From contig CAZOLN010000080.1 of assembly GCA_964580565.1 (NCBI GenBank), forward strand, positions 1 through 12,750: a stretch of DNA of 12,750 nucleotides. Direction: 5' to 3'. A program made the position numbers and the translations under genes. The notes under the pieces are model-generated. The model worked only from the letters and a program-made list of their open reading frames with translations, made no database searches and was not told the DNA's origin. Positions 4,842 to 11,827 of this stretch are shown piece by piece. Within the stretch, counting starts at the first letter, position 1; each line of letters starts with the position of its first letter. This DNA comes from DUEL01 sp964580565. GTDB taxonomy: Bacteria > Chloroflexota > Anaerolineae > B4-G1 > DUEL01.

Positions 4842-6563
4842 GTGTCCGGCGATGCACCAGGGAAGATGGGTCCTCCGGGCCAAGCGGAGCACCTTCATTC
4901 CTCCCTCTTCCTGGTCCTGGACGACGTCCATCTCCTGGGCGAGGCGTCGGAGCCTATTCGGATCCTGGATTGGCTTATCGGCCGCGCCCCGCCCGACCTC
5001 CACGTCGTTCTCTCCACCCGCTATCCTCCCTCTTTGCCCTCCCTGGTCACCTGGCGCGTCCGCGGAGAGGTCCTGGAGATCGGCGAGCGGGAACTGGCCT
5101 TCACGCCCGACGAGATCGCCAGCCTCTTTCGGGATCTCTACGGGCTCCCCCTCTCCCCCCAGGAGATCGAACAGTTGACCGGCCGGACCGAGGGCTGGGC
5201 CATCGCCCTCCAATTGGTCTGGCAGGGGTTGCGCAGTGGGGCCGTCCCTACCCTCTCGCAGTCCCTGGAACGGCTGTCGAGCCCCCGCCAGGATCTCTTC
5301 CCCCCCAGCAAGGCCGAGCACTTGCTGCAGGAGGCGCTCCGATTGGCCGACGGTCAGGAGGACCGGGAGACCCGGGCCCGGCTGCTGGAGCTCCTGGCCG
5401 AGAACCGGCTCAACCTGGGCCGTCCGGAAGAGGCGGAGCGGCTGCGCGCCCAGGCCCGCGAACTGCGGGAGGAGGGGCCCGGCGAGGCCGAGTTGGCCGT
5501 GCGGGTCCTCCTGCGCACCGGGCGGCTGGCGGAGGCGCAGCGGTTGCTTGAGGAGCGGGCGGAGGCCGAGCGCAAGGCGCCGGTCCTTCGCCCCCGCGCC
5601 CATCGGGAGACCCTGCTCCTCCTCTCCCTTATCTTGAGCCTTCAGGGCCACGGGGAGGAGGCCCACCGCTGCGCCGTGGAGGGCACCCAGCGCGGCCGGG
5701 TCCTCCACTCCCCCTTCGTCATCGCCGTGGGGTATATGCGGCAGGGCCACGCCTGGCTCCTGCGGGACGTCCCCGAGGCGACGGAGCAGGCCTGCCGCTG
5801 CTACCGAGAGGCGATCGCCCTGGGCGATCAACTGGCAGTGCCGCGTCTGAAGGTGGAGGCCTACTGGGGCCTGTGCAGGGCGCGCGGGTTCCAGGGCGAC
5901 CTGGCGTCGGCCCGTGAGGCCGCCGAGCAAGGGATCGAGATCGCCCAGCGGGCGGGCGACGAGTGGATCGCTGCCCTCATCCGCGTCTCGATGGGCGCGG
6001 GGTTCGTCCTCGCCGGTCGACACGACGAGGCGGCGAGGTGGCTCGACCGGGCGTGGACCGCGTTCCGCGAGTGCAGCGACACCTTCGGGGAGGCGGTTGC
6101 CCGCCTGTGGCAGTGCCTCCTGTGGCGGGAGCGGGGGGAATGGGCCCGGTTGGAGCGAGGGATCGGCGACCTGTTAGGGCTGGTGCGCCGGCACGGATAC
6201 GGGTTCCTCTTCGAGCGGCGCACCCTTTTGGGCCCGCCCGACCCCCGTCGGCTGGTGCCGCTGCTCCTGTTCGCCCGCGAGACGGGCCGCGAGGCGGCCA
6301 CGGCGGAGGCCATCCTGGCCCGCCTGGGCCTCGCCGACGCGGAGATCCACCCCGGCTATCAACTGCGCGTCCAGACGCTGGGTCCCTTCCGCGTCTGGCG
6401 GGGGGAGCAGGAGGTCGCTCCGCACGATTGGCAGCGGGAGAAGGCCCGGCAGTTGCTGGTATGTGGTTCGCCGCCGCTTTCCGCCTTGTGTTTTTGCCGT
6501 TTTCGGGCCATATTTTCTCCATCGCGTATCCTCGCACCAGGGTCCACGTTCGTTCTCCCCTGA
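4842..6563 (+). CDS. Chimeric, truncated MalT/BTAD-type transcriptional activator (probable pseudogene)
   Basis: A 573-codon open frame made of parts of a large ATP-dependent activator. Residues 21-130 are the second half of a STAND/MalT-like ATPase: Walker B (FLVLDDVH, D27-D28), LSTRYPP, and the TGRTEGWAIALQL block. Residues 156-500 are TPR-like helices. Residues 508-539 (LRVQTLGPFRVWRGEQEVAP and following) begin a BTAD/SARP winged-helix domain that breaks off after QLL at 6458; the last 34 residues are unrelated. The Walker A half is absent, and about 150 residues normally between LERLSSPRQDLF and the TPRs appear deleted at residue 153-156. Without a P-loop or DNA-binding helix it should not work as an activator. 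GTG at 4842 is the first in-frame start. An ATG at 4852 with a better ribosome site reads another frame (RWVLRAK...), possibly the original N-terminus now out of frame. Confidence 0.7.
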   Translation: MSGDAPGKMGPPGQAEHLHSSLFLVLDDVHLLGEASEPIRILDWLIGRAPPDLHVVLSTRYPPSLPSLVTWRVRGEVLEIGERELAFTPDEIASLFRDLYGLPLSPQEIEQLTGRTEGWAIALQLVWQGLRSGAVPTLSQSLERLSSPRQDLFPPSKAEHLLQEALRLADGQEDRETRARLLELLAENRLNLGRPEEAERLRAQARELREEGPGEAELAVRVLLRTGRLAEAQRLLEERAEAERKAPVLRPRAHRETLLLLSLILSLQGHGEEAHRCAVEGTQRGRVLHSPFVIAVGYMRQGHAWLLRDVPEATEQACRCYREAIALGDQLAVPRLKVEAYWGLCRARGFQGDLASAREAAEQGIEIAQRAGDEWIAALIRVSMGAGFVLAGRHDEAARWLDRAWTAFRECSDTFGEAVARLWQCLLWRERGEWARLERGIGDLLGLVRRHGYGFLFERRTLLGPPDPRRLVPLLLFARETGREAATAEAILARLGLADAEIHPGYQLRVQTLGPFRVWRGEQEVAPHDWQREKARQLLVCGSPPLSALCFCRFRAIFSPSRILAPGSTFVLP

Positions 6564-6632
6564 ATCCCTCGTTGTGCCTGCCTTAGGCTATGTCCGTGCC
6601 ACAGAGTTTCACAAGTTACAAGGAGAGGTGCG

Positions 6633-8732
6633 ATGCGGATCAAGAGGCTTTTCGGAATCATCGTCCTCAGCCTGCTGTCGACCTTAGGCCTGATGTGGCT
6701 GTTGGTCGCCAGCCCTGCCTCCCCCGTCCGCGCAGCGACCTTCACCGTGAATATCACGACCGATGAGAACGACGGCAGTTGCACGGACGGGGACTGCTCG
6801 CTGCGGGATGCCATCTGCCTTGCCAACAGCAATGGGGAGAACGACACCATCACCCTGGGCAGTGGAACCTACGTGCTGACCATCACCGGGGCGGGTGAGA
6901 ACGCCTGCGCCACCGGGGATCTGGACGTCACCGGCCCTCTGACCATCACCGGTGCTGGCCCCGACCAGACGATCATTGACGCCGGCTCGATCGACCGGGT
7001 CTTCGACCTGCGCCCCGGCGTGAGCACGGTGGTCATCTCCGGAGTGAGCATCATCAACGGCAGCGTCTCCGGCGGCGGCGGCGGTGGTATCTATGATTAC
7101 GACGCGGATCTGGTCCTTATCAACACCGTCGTCAGCAGCAGTACCGCCGGCAGCGGCGGCGGAGTGCTCGTCTACCAGGGCAGTATGACCCTCAGCGGCG
7201 GTCAGATCCTCAGCAGCGCCGCCGGCACCTATGGCGGCGGGATCTATATCTCGTCTGGCAGCGTGACGTTGGACGACAGCCGAATCGTCGGCAACACCGC
7301 CGGCATGTACGGCGGCGGTGTGTATGTCGGGGGGAGCACGGCCGTGTTCACCCAGACGGGCGCTGGCAGCGTCATCGCCAGAAACTACGCGGGCACCGCT
7401 GGCGGTGGGGTGTTCGTCTATCAGGGCAGCATGACGCTCAGCGATGGTCAGATCCTCAGCAACACTAGCAGCCTCCACGGGAGTGGGATATACGTTGACC
7501 AGGGGAGTGCGACGCTCGCCGGCGGCCGGGTCGTCAGCAACACCGCTGATGGCTACGGCGGCGGGGTGTACATCTTCCAGGGCAGCGTGGTGCTCAGCGG
7601 CGGCCAGATCGTCAGTAACACCTCTCGTGGTGCCTCCGGTCGGGGCGGAGGGGTGTGCGTCGGGAGCGCGGCCGCGTTCACCATGACAGGGGCCACCAGT
7701 CTCATCGCCGGGAACCATGCTGCCGTCGGAGGCGGGGTGCGTGTCGACCAGGGCAGTGTAGCGATCATCGACGGGCAGGTACGCGGCAACACCGCCGACT
7801 TCGGCGGCGGCGTGTATGTTAACAACGGCACCGCGACGCTGAGCGGCGGTCAGATCGTCAGCAACACGGTCAGCTACTACGGCGGCGGGGTGTACCTCTT
7901 CCAGGGTAGGGTGGTGCTCAGCGGCGGACGGGTTGTCAGCAATGCGTCGAGGTTCTATGGTGGGGGGATGTACATCAGCGGCGGCACCGCGACGCTGAGC
8001 GGCGGACAGATCCTTAGCAACACCGCCGACCTCGGCGGTGGCGTGTACGTCGGGCTCAGCACGGCCAGGCTTGTCCAGGACGGCACCGCCAGTGCGATCG
8101 TCGGCAATTATGCCAACGTTGGCGGCGGGATATACGTGTACCAAGGCACCGCGACGTTGAACGGCGGACAGGTCGTCGGGAACACGAGTGGCGCCAGCGG
8201 CAGCGGGATCTACAACCACGGGGGTGTGCTGATCCTCGTCAACTCCACCCTCAGCGGCAACGAGAGCCGTTCAGGCGCCGGTGGTGGTCTCTACAACCGG
8301 GCCACGAGTGTGATCACCTACACCACCATCGCCAGCAACACCGCTACCGGCGGTGGATACGGTATCCACAGCGCCGATGGCGGCGTCACCCTGCAGAACA
8401 CCATCCTCGCCTACAACGGAACGACCAACTGCGCTGGCACGATGACCTCCAACGGTCATAACCTGGACAGCGGCGACACCTGCGGTTTCACGGCTACCGG
8501 CGATCTGACGAACACCGATCCGCTGCTCGGGCCGCTGACCGAGGAGAACGGCGCCCTGGTCCATCCCCTCCTGCAGGGCAGCCCGGCCATCGACGCCGGT
8601 GCCTGCATAGCCGGCATCTCTGCTGACCAGCGCGGCGTGGCCCGCCCCCAGGGATCCGGCTGCGACATCGGCGCCTACGAGTACCCGATAACGAAGATCT
8701 ACCTGCCCCTGGTGCTCCGGAACAAGGGCTGA
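6633..8732 (+). CDS. Secreted right-handed beta-helix surface protein (CSLREA / choice-of-anchor Q type)
   Basis: A 699-residue exported protein. Residues 1-34 are a Sec signal peptide (MRIKRLF, a hydrophobic core, then SPVRA before ATFTV). Residues 50-65 (CTDGDCSLRDAICLAN) are the CSLREA-type motif that opens many predicted surface beta-helix proteins. Residues about 165-560 contain some 14 repeats of the type GGGVYV...LSGGQIVSNTA, each giving beta-helix coils. The C-terminal part (HPLLQGSPAIDAGACI, DQRGVARPQGSGCDIGAYEY) is the choice-of-anchor Q motif, and the end, IYLPLVLRNKG, is a tail often seen in Chloroflexota secreted proteins. It probably acts in adhesion or at the cell surface; no enzyme motif is visible. 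Start: AAGGAGAGG ends four bases before ATG 6633. It stands alone and converges with the exporter operon. Confidence 0.88.
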   Translation: MRIKRLFGIIVLSLLSTLGLMWLLVASPASPVRAATFTVNITTDENDGSCTDGDCSLRDAICLANSNGENDTITLGSGTYVLTITGAGENACATGDLDVTGPLTITGAGPDQTIIDAGSIDRVFDLRPGVSTVVISGVSIINGSVSGGGGGGIYDYDADLVLINTVVSSSTAGSGGGVLVYQGSMTLSGGQILSSAAGTYGGGIYISSGSVTLDDSRIVGNTAGMYGGGVYVGGSTAVFTQTGAGSVIARNYAGTAGGGVFVYQGSMTLSDGQILSNTSSLHGSGIYVDQGSATLAGGRVVSNTADGYGGGVYIFQGSVVLSGGQIVSNTSRGASGRGGGVCVGSAAAFTMTGATSLIAGNHAAVGGGVRVDQGSVAIIDGQVRGNTADFGGGVYVNNGTATLSGGQIVSNTVSYYGGGVYLFQGRVVLSGGRVVSNASRFYGGGMYISGGTATLSGGQILSNTADLGGGVYVGLSTARLVQDGTASAIVGNYANVGGGIYVYQGTATLNGGQVVGNTSGASGSGIYNHGGVLILVNSTLSGNESRSGAGGGLYNRATSVITYTTIASNTATGGGYGIHSADGGVTLQNTILAYNGTTNCAGTMTSNGHNLDSGDTCGFTATGDLTNTDPLLGPLTEENGALVHPLLQGSPAIDAGACIAGISADQRGVARPQGSGCDIGAYEYPITKIYLPLVLRNKG
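7150..8215 (+). repeat. Tandem coding repeats of the beta-helix domain
   Basis: The coding DNA repeats along with the protein. For example, GGCACCGCGACGCTGAGCGG occurs at 7826-7845 and again at 7983-8002, each followed by CAGATC and AGCAACAC; the block GGCGGCGGGGTGTAC recurs too. Repeats this similar allow slippage or recombination that changes coil number, and they are hard to assemble from short reads. Confidence 0.7.
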
Positions 8733-8743
8733 TAGGTCCCAGC

Positions 8744-8760
8744 GATGATTCGGCATCATC
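8744..8760 (+). terminator. Small hairpin after the beta-helix gene
   Basis: GATGAT (8744-8749), loop TCGGC, ATCATC (8755-8760): a perfect 6-bp stem twelve bases after the stop codon, without a T-run. Weak terminator candidate. Confidence 0.25.
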
Positions 8761-8868
8761 CTGGTGGTCGGCCAATGCGGTCGCGGGGGTGGACGGAGGC
8801 GGGCAGAGGGTGTACGAATGAGTGTACGGATCGGTAGGGGGTCCGTTCACCACCCAGCAATGCAGTGG

Positions 8869-8917
8869 GGGGAGGCGGATCGCGCCTCCCCGGCCTGAGC
8901 GCCGGTGGGGAGGCGCG
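8869..8917. terminator. Three-arm, mutually exclusive hairpins between convergent genes
   Basis: GGGGAGGCG (8869-8877), CGCCTCCCC (8883-8891) and GGGGAGGCG (8907-8915) form arms A, B and C. B can pair with A (5-base loop) or with C, where the stem extends to 11 perfect pairs (8881-8891 with 8907-8917). It lies in the 260-base space between convergent genes and is the strongest bidirectional terminator candidate there, although no T-run follows on either strand. Confidence 0.45.
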
Positions 8918-8970
8918 TCGGATGAAGGGGATGCGCTCGGTTGGGGGTTCCCCGTAAAACTCTATGTGCT

Positions 8971-8984
8971 CCGCGTCTTCGCGG
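8971..8984 (-). terminator. Short GC hairpin downstream of the lipoprotein adaptor gene
   Basis: In the minus direction CCGCG, loop AAGA, CGCGG starts nine bases after the TAA of the adaptor gene, and a TTTT occurs about twelve bases further on. The distance is too long for a classical terminator. The sequence (CGAAGACGCGGAG) also resembles low-complexity dispersed intergenic repeats. Confidence 0.3.
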
Positions 8985-8992
8985 TCGGGGTG

Positions 8993-10258
8993 TTACTCCT
9001 CCTCGACCAGGATCGTCGCGTCGGCGGGCATGCCGGGCTTGAGGGCGTGGTCTGGGTTGGGGATGACCACCTTGACGGCGAAGACCATGTTCACCCGCTC
9101 CTCCTGGGTCTGGACGTTGCGGGGGGTGAACTCCGCCTCGGTGGCGATGGTGGACACCCGGCCGATGAAGACCCGGTCCGGGAAGGAGTCGACCTGCACC
9201 GTCACCAACTGTCCCACCTGCACCCGACCGATCTGGTTCTCCGGAATGTAGAGCACCAGCGTCACCTGGTCCAGGTTCGTCAGCGTCAGGAGAGGGAGGC
9301 CGGGCGCGGCCGTCTCCCCCGCGTGGGCGCTGCGGCTGGTGACGGTGCCGGTGATGGGGGAGGTGAGGGTGAGCTGGGCCAGCTGTGCGTCGATGAGGGC
9401 TAGAGCGGCCTCCGCCTGGTGGAGCCGGGCCCGGGCGACAGCGACCTCCTCCTCCGTAGGGCCGGCTTCCAGTTCGTCCAATGCCGCCTGCGCTTCCTTG
9501 ACGGCCGCCTCCGCCGCCTGATACCGGGCCTCAGCGGCGTGGACCTGGGCCTCGAGGCTCAGGGGGTTGTTGCGGATGGCGTACAGGGCGTTGAGGTGCC
9601 GTCGTGCTCCGTCCAGTTTTGCCTGCGCCGCGTCCAGAGCCGCCCGCGCCGCGTCCACCTGCAACGCCCACGTTCTCTCCGCTTCATCCCCCTGCTCTCG
9701 GAAGACGTTGTACTTCAGTTCGACCTCCGCCAGATCGGCCTGGGCCTTCTCCACCTCCTGTTCGGCCAGGGCCACTTCGGTTTCTGCCTGGGCGATCTGG
9801 AGGTTCAGATCCTGAGGGTTCTCCAGGGCCTTGCGGGCGTTCTCCAGCGCGCGCAGCGCCTCGTCCCGCCGCGCCTCCGCCTGGGCCAGCGCGGCACGGG
9901 CGACGGCGATCTCCTCCGGACGCGCTCCGGCCTCCACGCGGGCCAGCTCCGCCTGGGCTGCCACCACCGCCGCCTCCGCCTCCCCCCGTTGGCTGAGGAG
10001 CAGGGCGTCGTCCAGCCGAATCAGGACCTGCCCTTCGCTCACCTCATCCCCCTCGTCCACCAGCACTTCGGCGATCCGTCCCCCTACCTCCGGGGCGATC
10101 AGGATCTCCTCCCCTTCGATGAAGCCGGAGGCGGTGATGGGGCCGTCGACGGCGTTGCCTCCGCAACCGGTCAGGAGGAGAAGCAGGACCGCGGCACATA
10201 GAACGTCGAACGCGGAGCGTGAAACGTGAAACGTGGAACGTGAAACGTGGAACCTCAT
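8993..10258 (-). CDS. HlyD-family membrane fusion (adaptor) lipoprotein
   Basis: A 421-residue periplasmic-adaptor-type protein that would link an ABC exporter to the outer face of the envelope. Residues 18-32 (DVLCAAVLLLLLTGC) end in a lipobox LTGC, so C32 is the likely lipidated residue. Residues 42-84 (ASGFIEGEEILIAPEVGGRI...GQVLIRLDD) form the first half of the lipoyl domain, 88-296 a long alanine-rich coiled-coil hairpin, and 297-421 the second lipoyl half plus beta-barrel (TSPITGTV, LYIPENQIG, DSFPDRVFIGRV). The start at 10256-10258 is one base after the TGA of the upstream adaptor, whose end supplies the AGGAG site, so the two are translationally coupled. The first 16 residues are encoded by a 7-bp tandem repeat. 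Its C-terminal 57 residues are nearly identical to the paralogue. It is the last gene of the operon. Confidence 0.9.
   Translation of the reverse strand: MRFHVSRSTFHVSRSAFDVLCAAVLLLLLTGCGGNAVDGPITASGFIEGEEILIAPEVGGRIAEVLVDEGDEVSEGQVLIRLDDALLLSQRGEAEAAVVAAQAELARVEAGARPEEIAVARAALAQAEARRDEALRALENARKALENPQDLNLQIAQAETEVALAEQEVEKAQADLAEVELKYNVFREQGDEAERTWALQVDAARAALDAAQAKLDGARRHLNALYAIRNNPLSLEAQVHAAEARYQAAEAAVKEAQAALDELEAGPTEEEVAVARARLHQAEAALALIDAQLAQLTLTSPITGTVTSRSAHAGETAAPGLPLLTLTNLDQVTLVLYIPENQIGRVQVGQLVTVQVDSFPDRVFIGRVSTIATEAEFTPRNVQTQEERVNMVFAVKVVIPNPDHALKPGMPADATILVEEE
9021..9193 (-). repeat. 173-bp block duplicated in the upstream adaptor gene (copy 1)
   Basis: Aligns without gaps to 10288-10460 with four differences by my count (about 98% identity), whereas flanking DNA on both sides diverges at once. 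It encodes the DSFPDRVF...GMPADA end of the adaptor; only one residue differs (S versus V). Likely a gene-conversion tract. Confidence 0.85.
10203..10251. repeat. Seven-unit 7-bp tandem repeat at the start of the lipoprotein adaptor gene
   Basis: Seven consecutive heptamers on the plus strand: ACGTCGA, ACGCGGA, GCGTGAA, ACGTGAA, ACGTGGA, ACGTGAA, ACGTGGA. They lie between the start codon (10256-10258) and the hydrophobic core of the signal peptide, encoding FHVSRST-FHVSRSA. Because 7 is not divisible by 3, gain or loss of one unit shifts the reading frame. Heptamer arrays (STRR-type) are known in cyanobacteria, usually between genes. Confidence 0.85.
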
Positions 10259-10259
10259 C

Positions 10260-11747
10260 TCACTGCTCCTGGGTGAGGATCACGGCATCGGCGGGCATGC
10301 CGGGCTTGAGGGCGTGGTCCGGGTTGGGGATGACCACCTTGACGGCGAAGACCATGTTCACCCGCTCCTCCTGGGTCTGGACGTTGCGGGGGGTGAACTC
10401 CGCCTCGGTGGCGATGGTGACCACCCGGCCGATGAAGACCCGATCCGGGAAGGAGTCGACCCGCACCTCCACCCTCTGCCCTATCCGCACCTGACCGAGT
10501 CGGTTCTCCGGCACATAGACGGTGAGGGTGACCTGGTCCAGGTCGGCCAGGGTGATGAGGGGGCTGCCGGGCGTGGCCAGTTCTCCCTCGTGGCCGATCA
10601 CCTCCAGCACCCGCCCGCTGACCGGGGCGGTGAGGGTCAGTTTCTCCAGGAGTACCTGGGCGCTCTCCACCTGGGCCTGGGCCTGCTGCACCTGGGCCTC
10701 CATGGCGGCGATCTCCTCCTGGCTCGCGCCGGCCCGCAGGCCCTCCAGCCGGGCGCGGGCCATCTCCACCGCCGCCTCGGCCGCCCGGTATTCCGCCTCC
10801 GCCGCGTCCACCTGGGCCTGGATCTGTTGAGGATCGTTGCGCATCGCGTAGAGGAGGTTGAGCACCCGCTTTGCCCCATCGTAGGCCGCCTGAGCCGAGT
10901 TGTAGCCTATCGAGGCCTTCCAGTACTGATTGGGGGCCAGGTGGGCTTCCAGGGGGTAGAAGGCGGTCACCCACTGGTAGATGGTCACGCTTCCATCGGA
11001 CAGGGCCACCTCCCAGTTGTTGTGGGTGTAGGTGCCGTCGGGCAGATCGGCGATGAACTGCTGGAGTTCCGGTGGGAGGTCCGGCAGGACCTCCTCGATC
11101 GTCCCGCGGGCGACCCGGATGCGGCGGCGCTCCCCGGGGGGGAACGACTCGATGGCCTGCTCGAAGGCGTCCTTGGCGATCTGGGCCGCATCCCGCAGGG
11201 CGGCGGCCTGGCGGAGCGCGGCCTCGGCCTGGGCCAGTTGTGCCTCCGCTACGACGATCTGGGCGTCGATCTCCTGGGGGTTCTCCAGGAGCGCGAGGGC
11301 GTCCTGCCAGGCCTGATACGCCCCGTCCCGCGCGGCCTCCGCCTGGGCCAGTTGCGCCTCCGCCTGGCGGATCTGTTCCTCCCTGGCTCCGGCCCGCACC
11401 CGGTCCAGCTGGGCCTGGGCCATCTCCAGCCCGGCCTGGGCCACCGCCAGTTGGGCCTGGGCCAGGGTGTCGTCCAGCCGGATCAGCACCTGCCCCGCCT
11501 CCACCGGCTCCCCCTCCGCCACCCCCACCTCGACGATCCGCCCCCCCACCTCTGGGGCGATCTCGATCTCCTCCGCCTCGATGAAGCCGGAGGCGGCGAT
11601 GCCGGGGACGGCCGGCTCGGCCAGTTCCAGCGAGACCAGGAGGTCCCGCCAGGCGGCAGGGTTCGCCGCGAAGTAGACGGCCGCGGCGGCTATGATGAGG
11701 GCCACTGCGATGACGATGATGAGCGGCGCGATTTTCTCTCGTTTCAT
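10260..11747 (-). CDS. HlyD-family membrane fusion (adaptor) protein with an insert in the coiled-coil hairpin
   Basis: A 495-residue adaptor. Residues 6-28 (IAPLIIVIAVALIIAAAAVYFAA) are an N-terminal membrane anchor. Residues 51-93 (AASGFIEAEEIEIAPEVGGR...IRLDD) are the lipoyl half-domain, 94-200 and 286-370 the two coiled-coil arms, and 371-495 the second lipoyl half and barrel (TAPVSGRV, VYVPENRLG, DSFPDRVFIGRV). Residues about 201-285 interrupt the hairpin with a non-coiled-coil segment (FPPGERRRIRV, LPDGTYTHNNWEV, FYPLEAHLAPNQYW) missing from the paralogue downstream. ATG at 11745-11747 is chosen because AAAGGAG precedes it and it opens the membrane segment; the same frame stays open further upstream, but that part is antisense to the ATPase gene. 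It follows the ATPase by 80 bases and overlaps nothing. It belongs to the YbhG/HlyD-type exporter adaptors; substrate unknown. Confidence 0.9.
   Translation of the reverse strand: MKREKIAPLIIVIAVALIIAAAAVYFAANPAAWRDLLVSLELAEPAVPGIAASGFIEAEEIEIAPEVGGRIVEVGVAEGEPVEAGQVLIRLDDTLAQAQLAVAQAGLEMAQAQLDRVRAGAREEQIRQAEAQLAQAEAARDGAYQAWQDALALLENPQEIDAQIVVAEAQLAQAEAALRQAAALRDAAQIAKDAFEQAIESFPPGERRRIRVARGTIEEVLPDLPPELQQFIADLPDGTYTHNNWEVALSDGSVTIYQWVTAFYPLEAHLAPNQYWKASIGYNSAQAAYDGAKRVLNLLYAMRNDPQQIQAQVDAAEAEYRAAEAAVEMARARLEGLRAGASQEEIAAMEAQVQQAQAQVESAQVLLEKLTLTAPVSGRVLEVIGHEGELATPGSPLITLADLDQVTLTVYVPENRLGQVRIGQRVEVRVDSFPDRVFIGRVVTIATEAEFTPRNVQTQEERVNMVFAVKVVIPNPDHALKPGMPADAVILTQEQ
10288..10460 (-). repeat. 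173-bp block duplicated in the downstream adaptor gene (copy 2)
   Basis: Partner of 9021-9193, offset 1267 bases, four mismatches by my count and no gaps. Beyond 10460 the two genes differ at roughly a quarter of positions, so the boundary is sharp. Confidence 0.85.
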
Positions 11748-11768
11748 ACCCTCGCTCCTTTGATCACT

Positions 11769-11816
11769 GAGACACTGAGGGCACTGGAGGCACAGGTTCA
11801 AGGAGTGCCGTGTCTC
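11769..11816. repeat. Interrupted inverted repeat in the ATPase-adaptor gap
   Basis: GAGACAC (11769-11775) plus GGCAC (11780-11784) pair with GTGCC (11805-11809) plus GTGTCTC (11810-11816): 12 base pairs with a four-base bulge. It fills most of the 80-base gap between ATPase and adaptor on the minus strand. It could stabilise or partly separate the transcript segments. The motif ACACGGAGACACGG is low-complexity and may be a dispersed repeat. Confidence 0.4.
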
Positions 11817-11827
11817 CGTGTCTATCC

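Noticed and set aside
4852..5178. ATG at 4852 opening a 108-codon frame
   Set aside because: After the first 15-20 residues it becomes the out-of-frame reading of the Walker B region; kept only as a possible vestige of the regulator's original start.
7150..8215. Regularly spaced repeats considered as a CRISPR array
   Set aside because: The repeats are in phase with a coding frame and encode beta-helix coils; there are no unique spacers of constant length and no cas genes.
6684..8219. Long open frame antisense to the beta-helix gene (511 codons)
   Set aside because: It mirrors the regular sense repeats (repeated D-V-H-P-A-A), has no ribosome site, and the sense protein has a signal peptide and known motifs.
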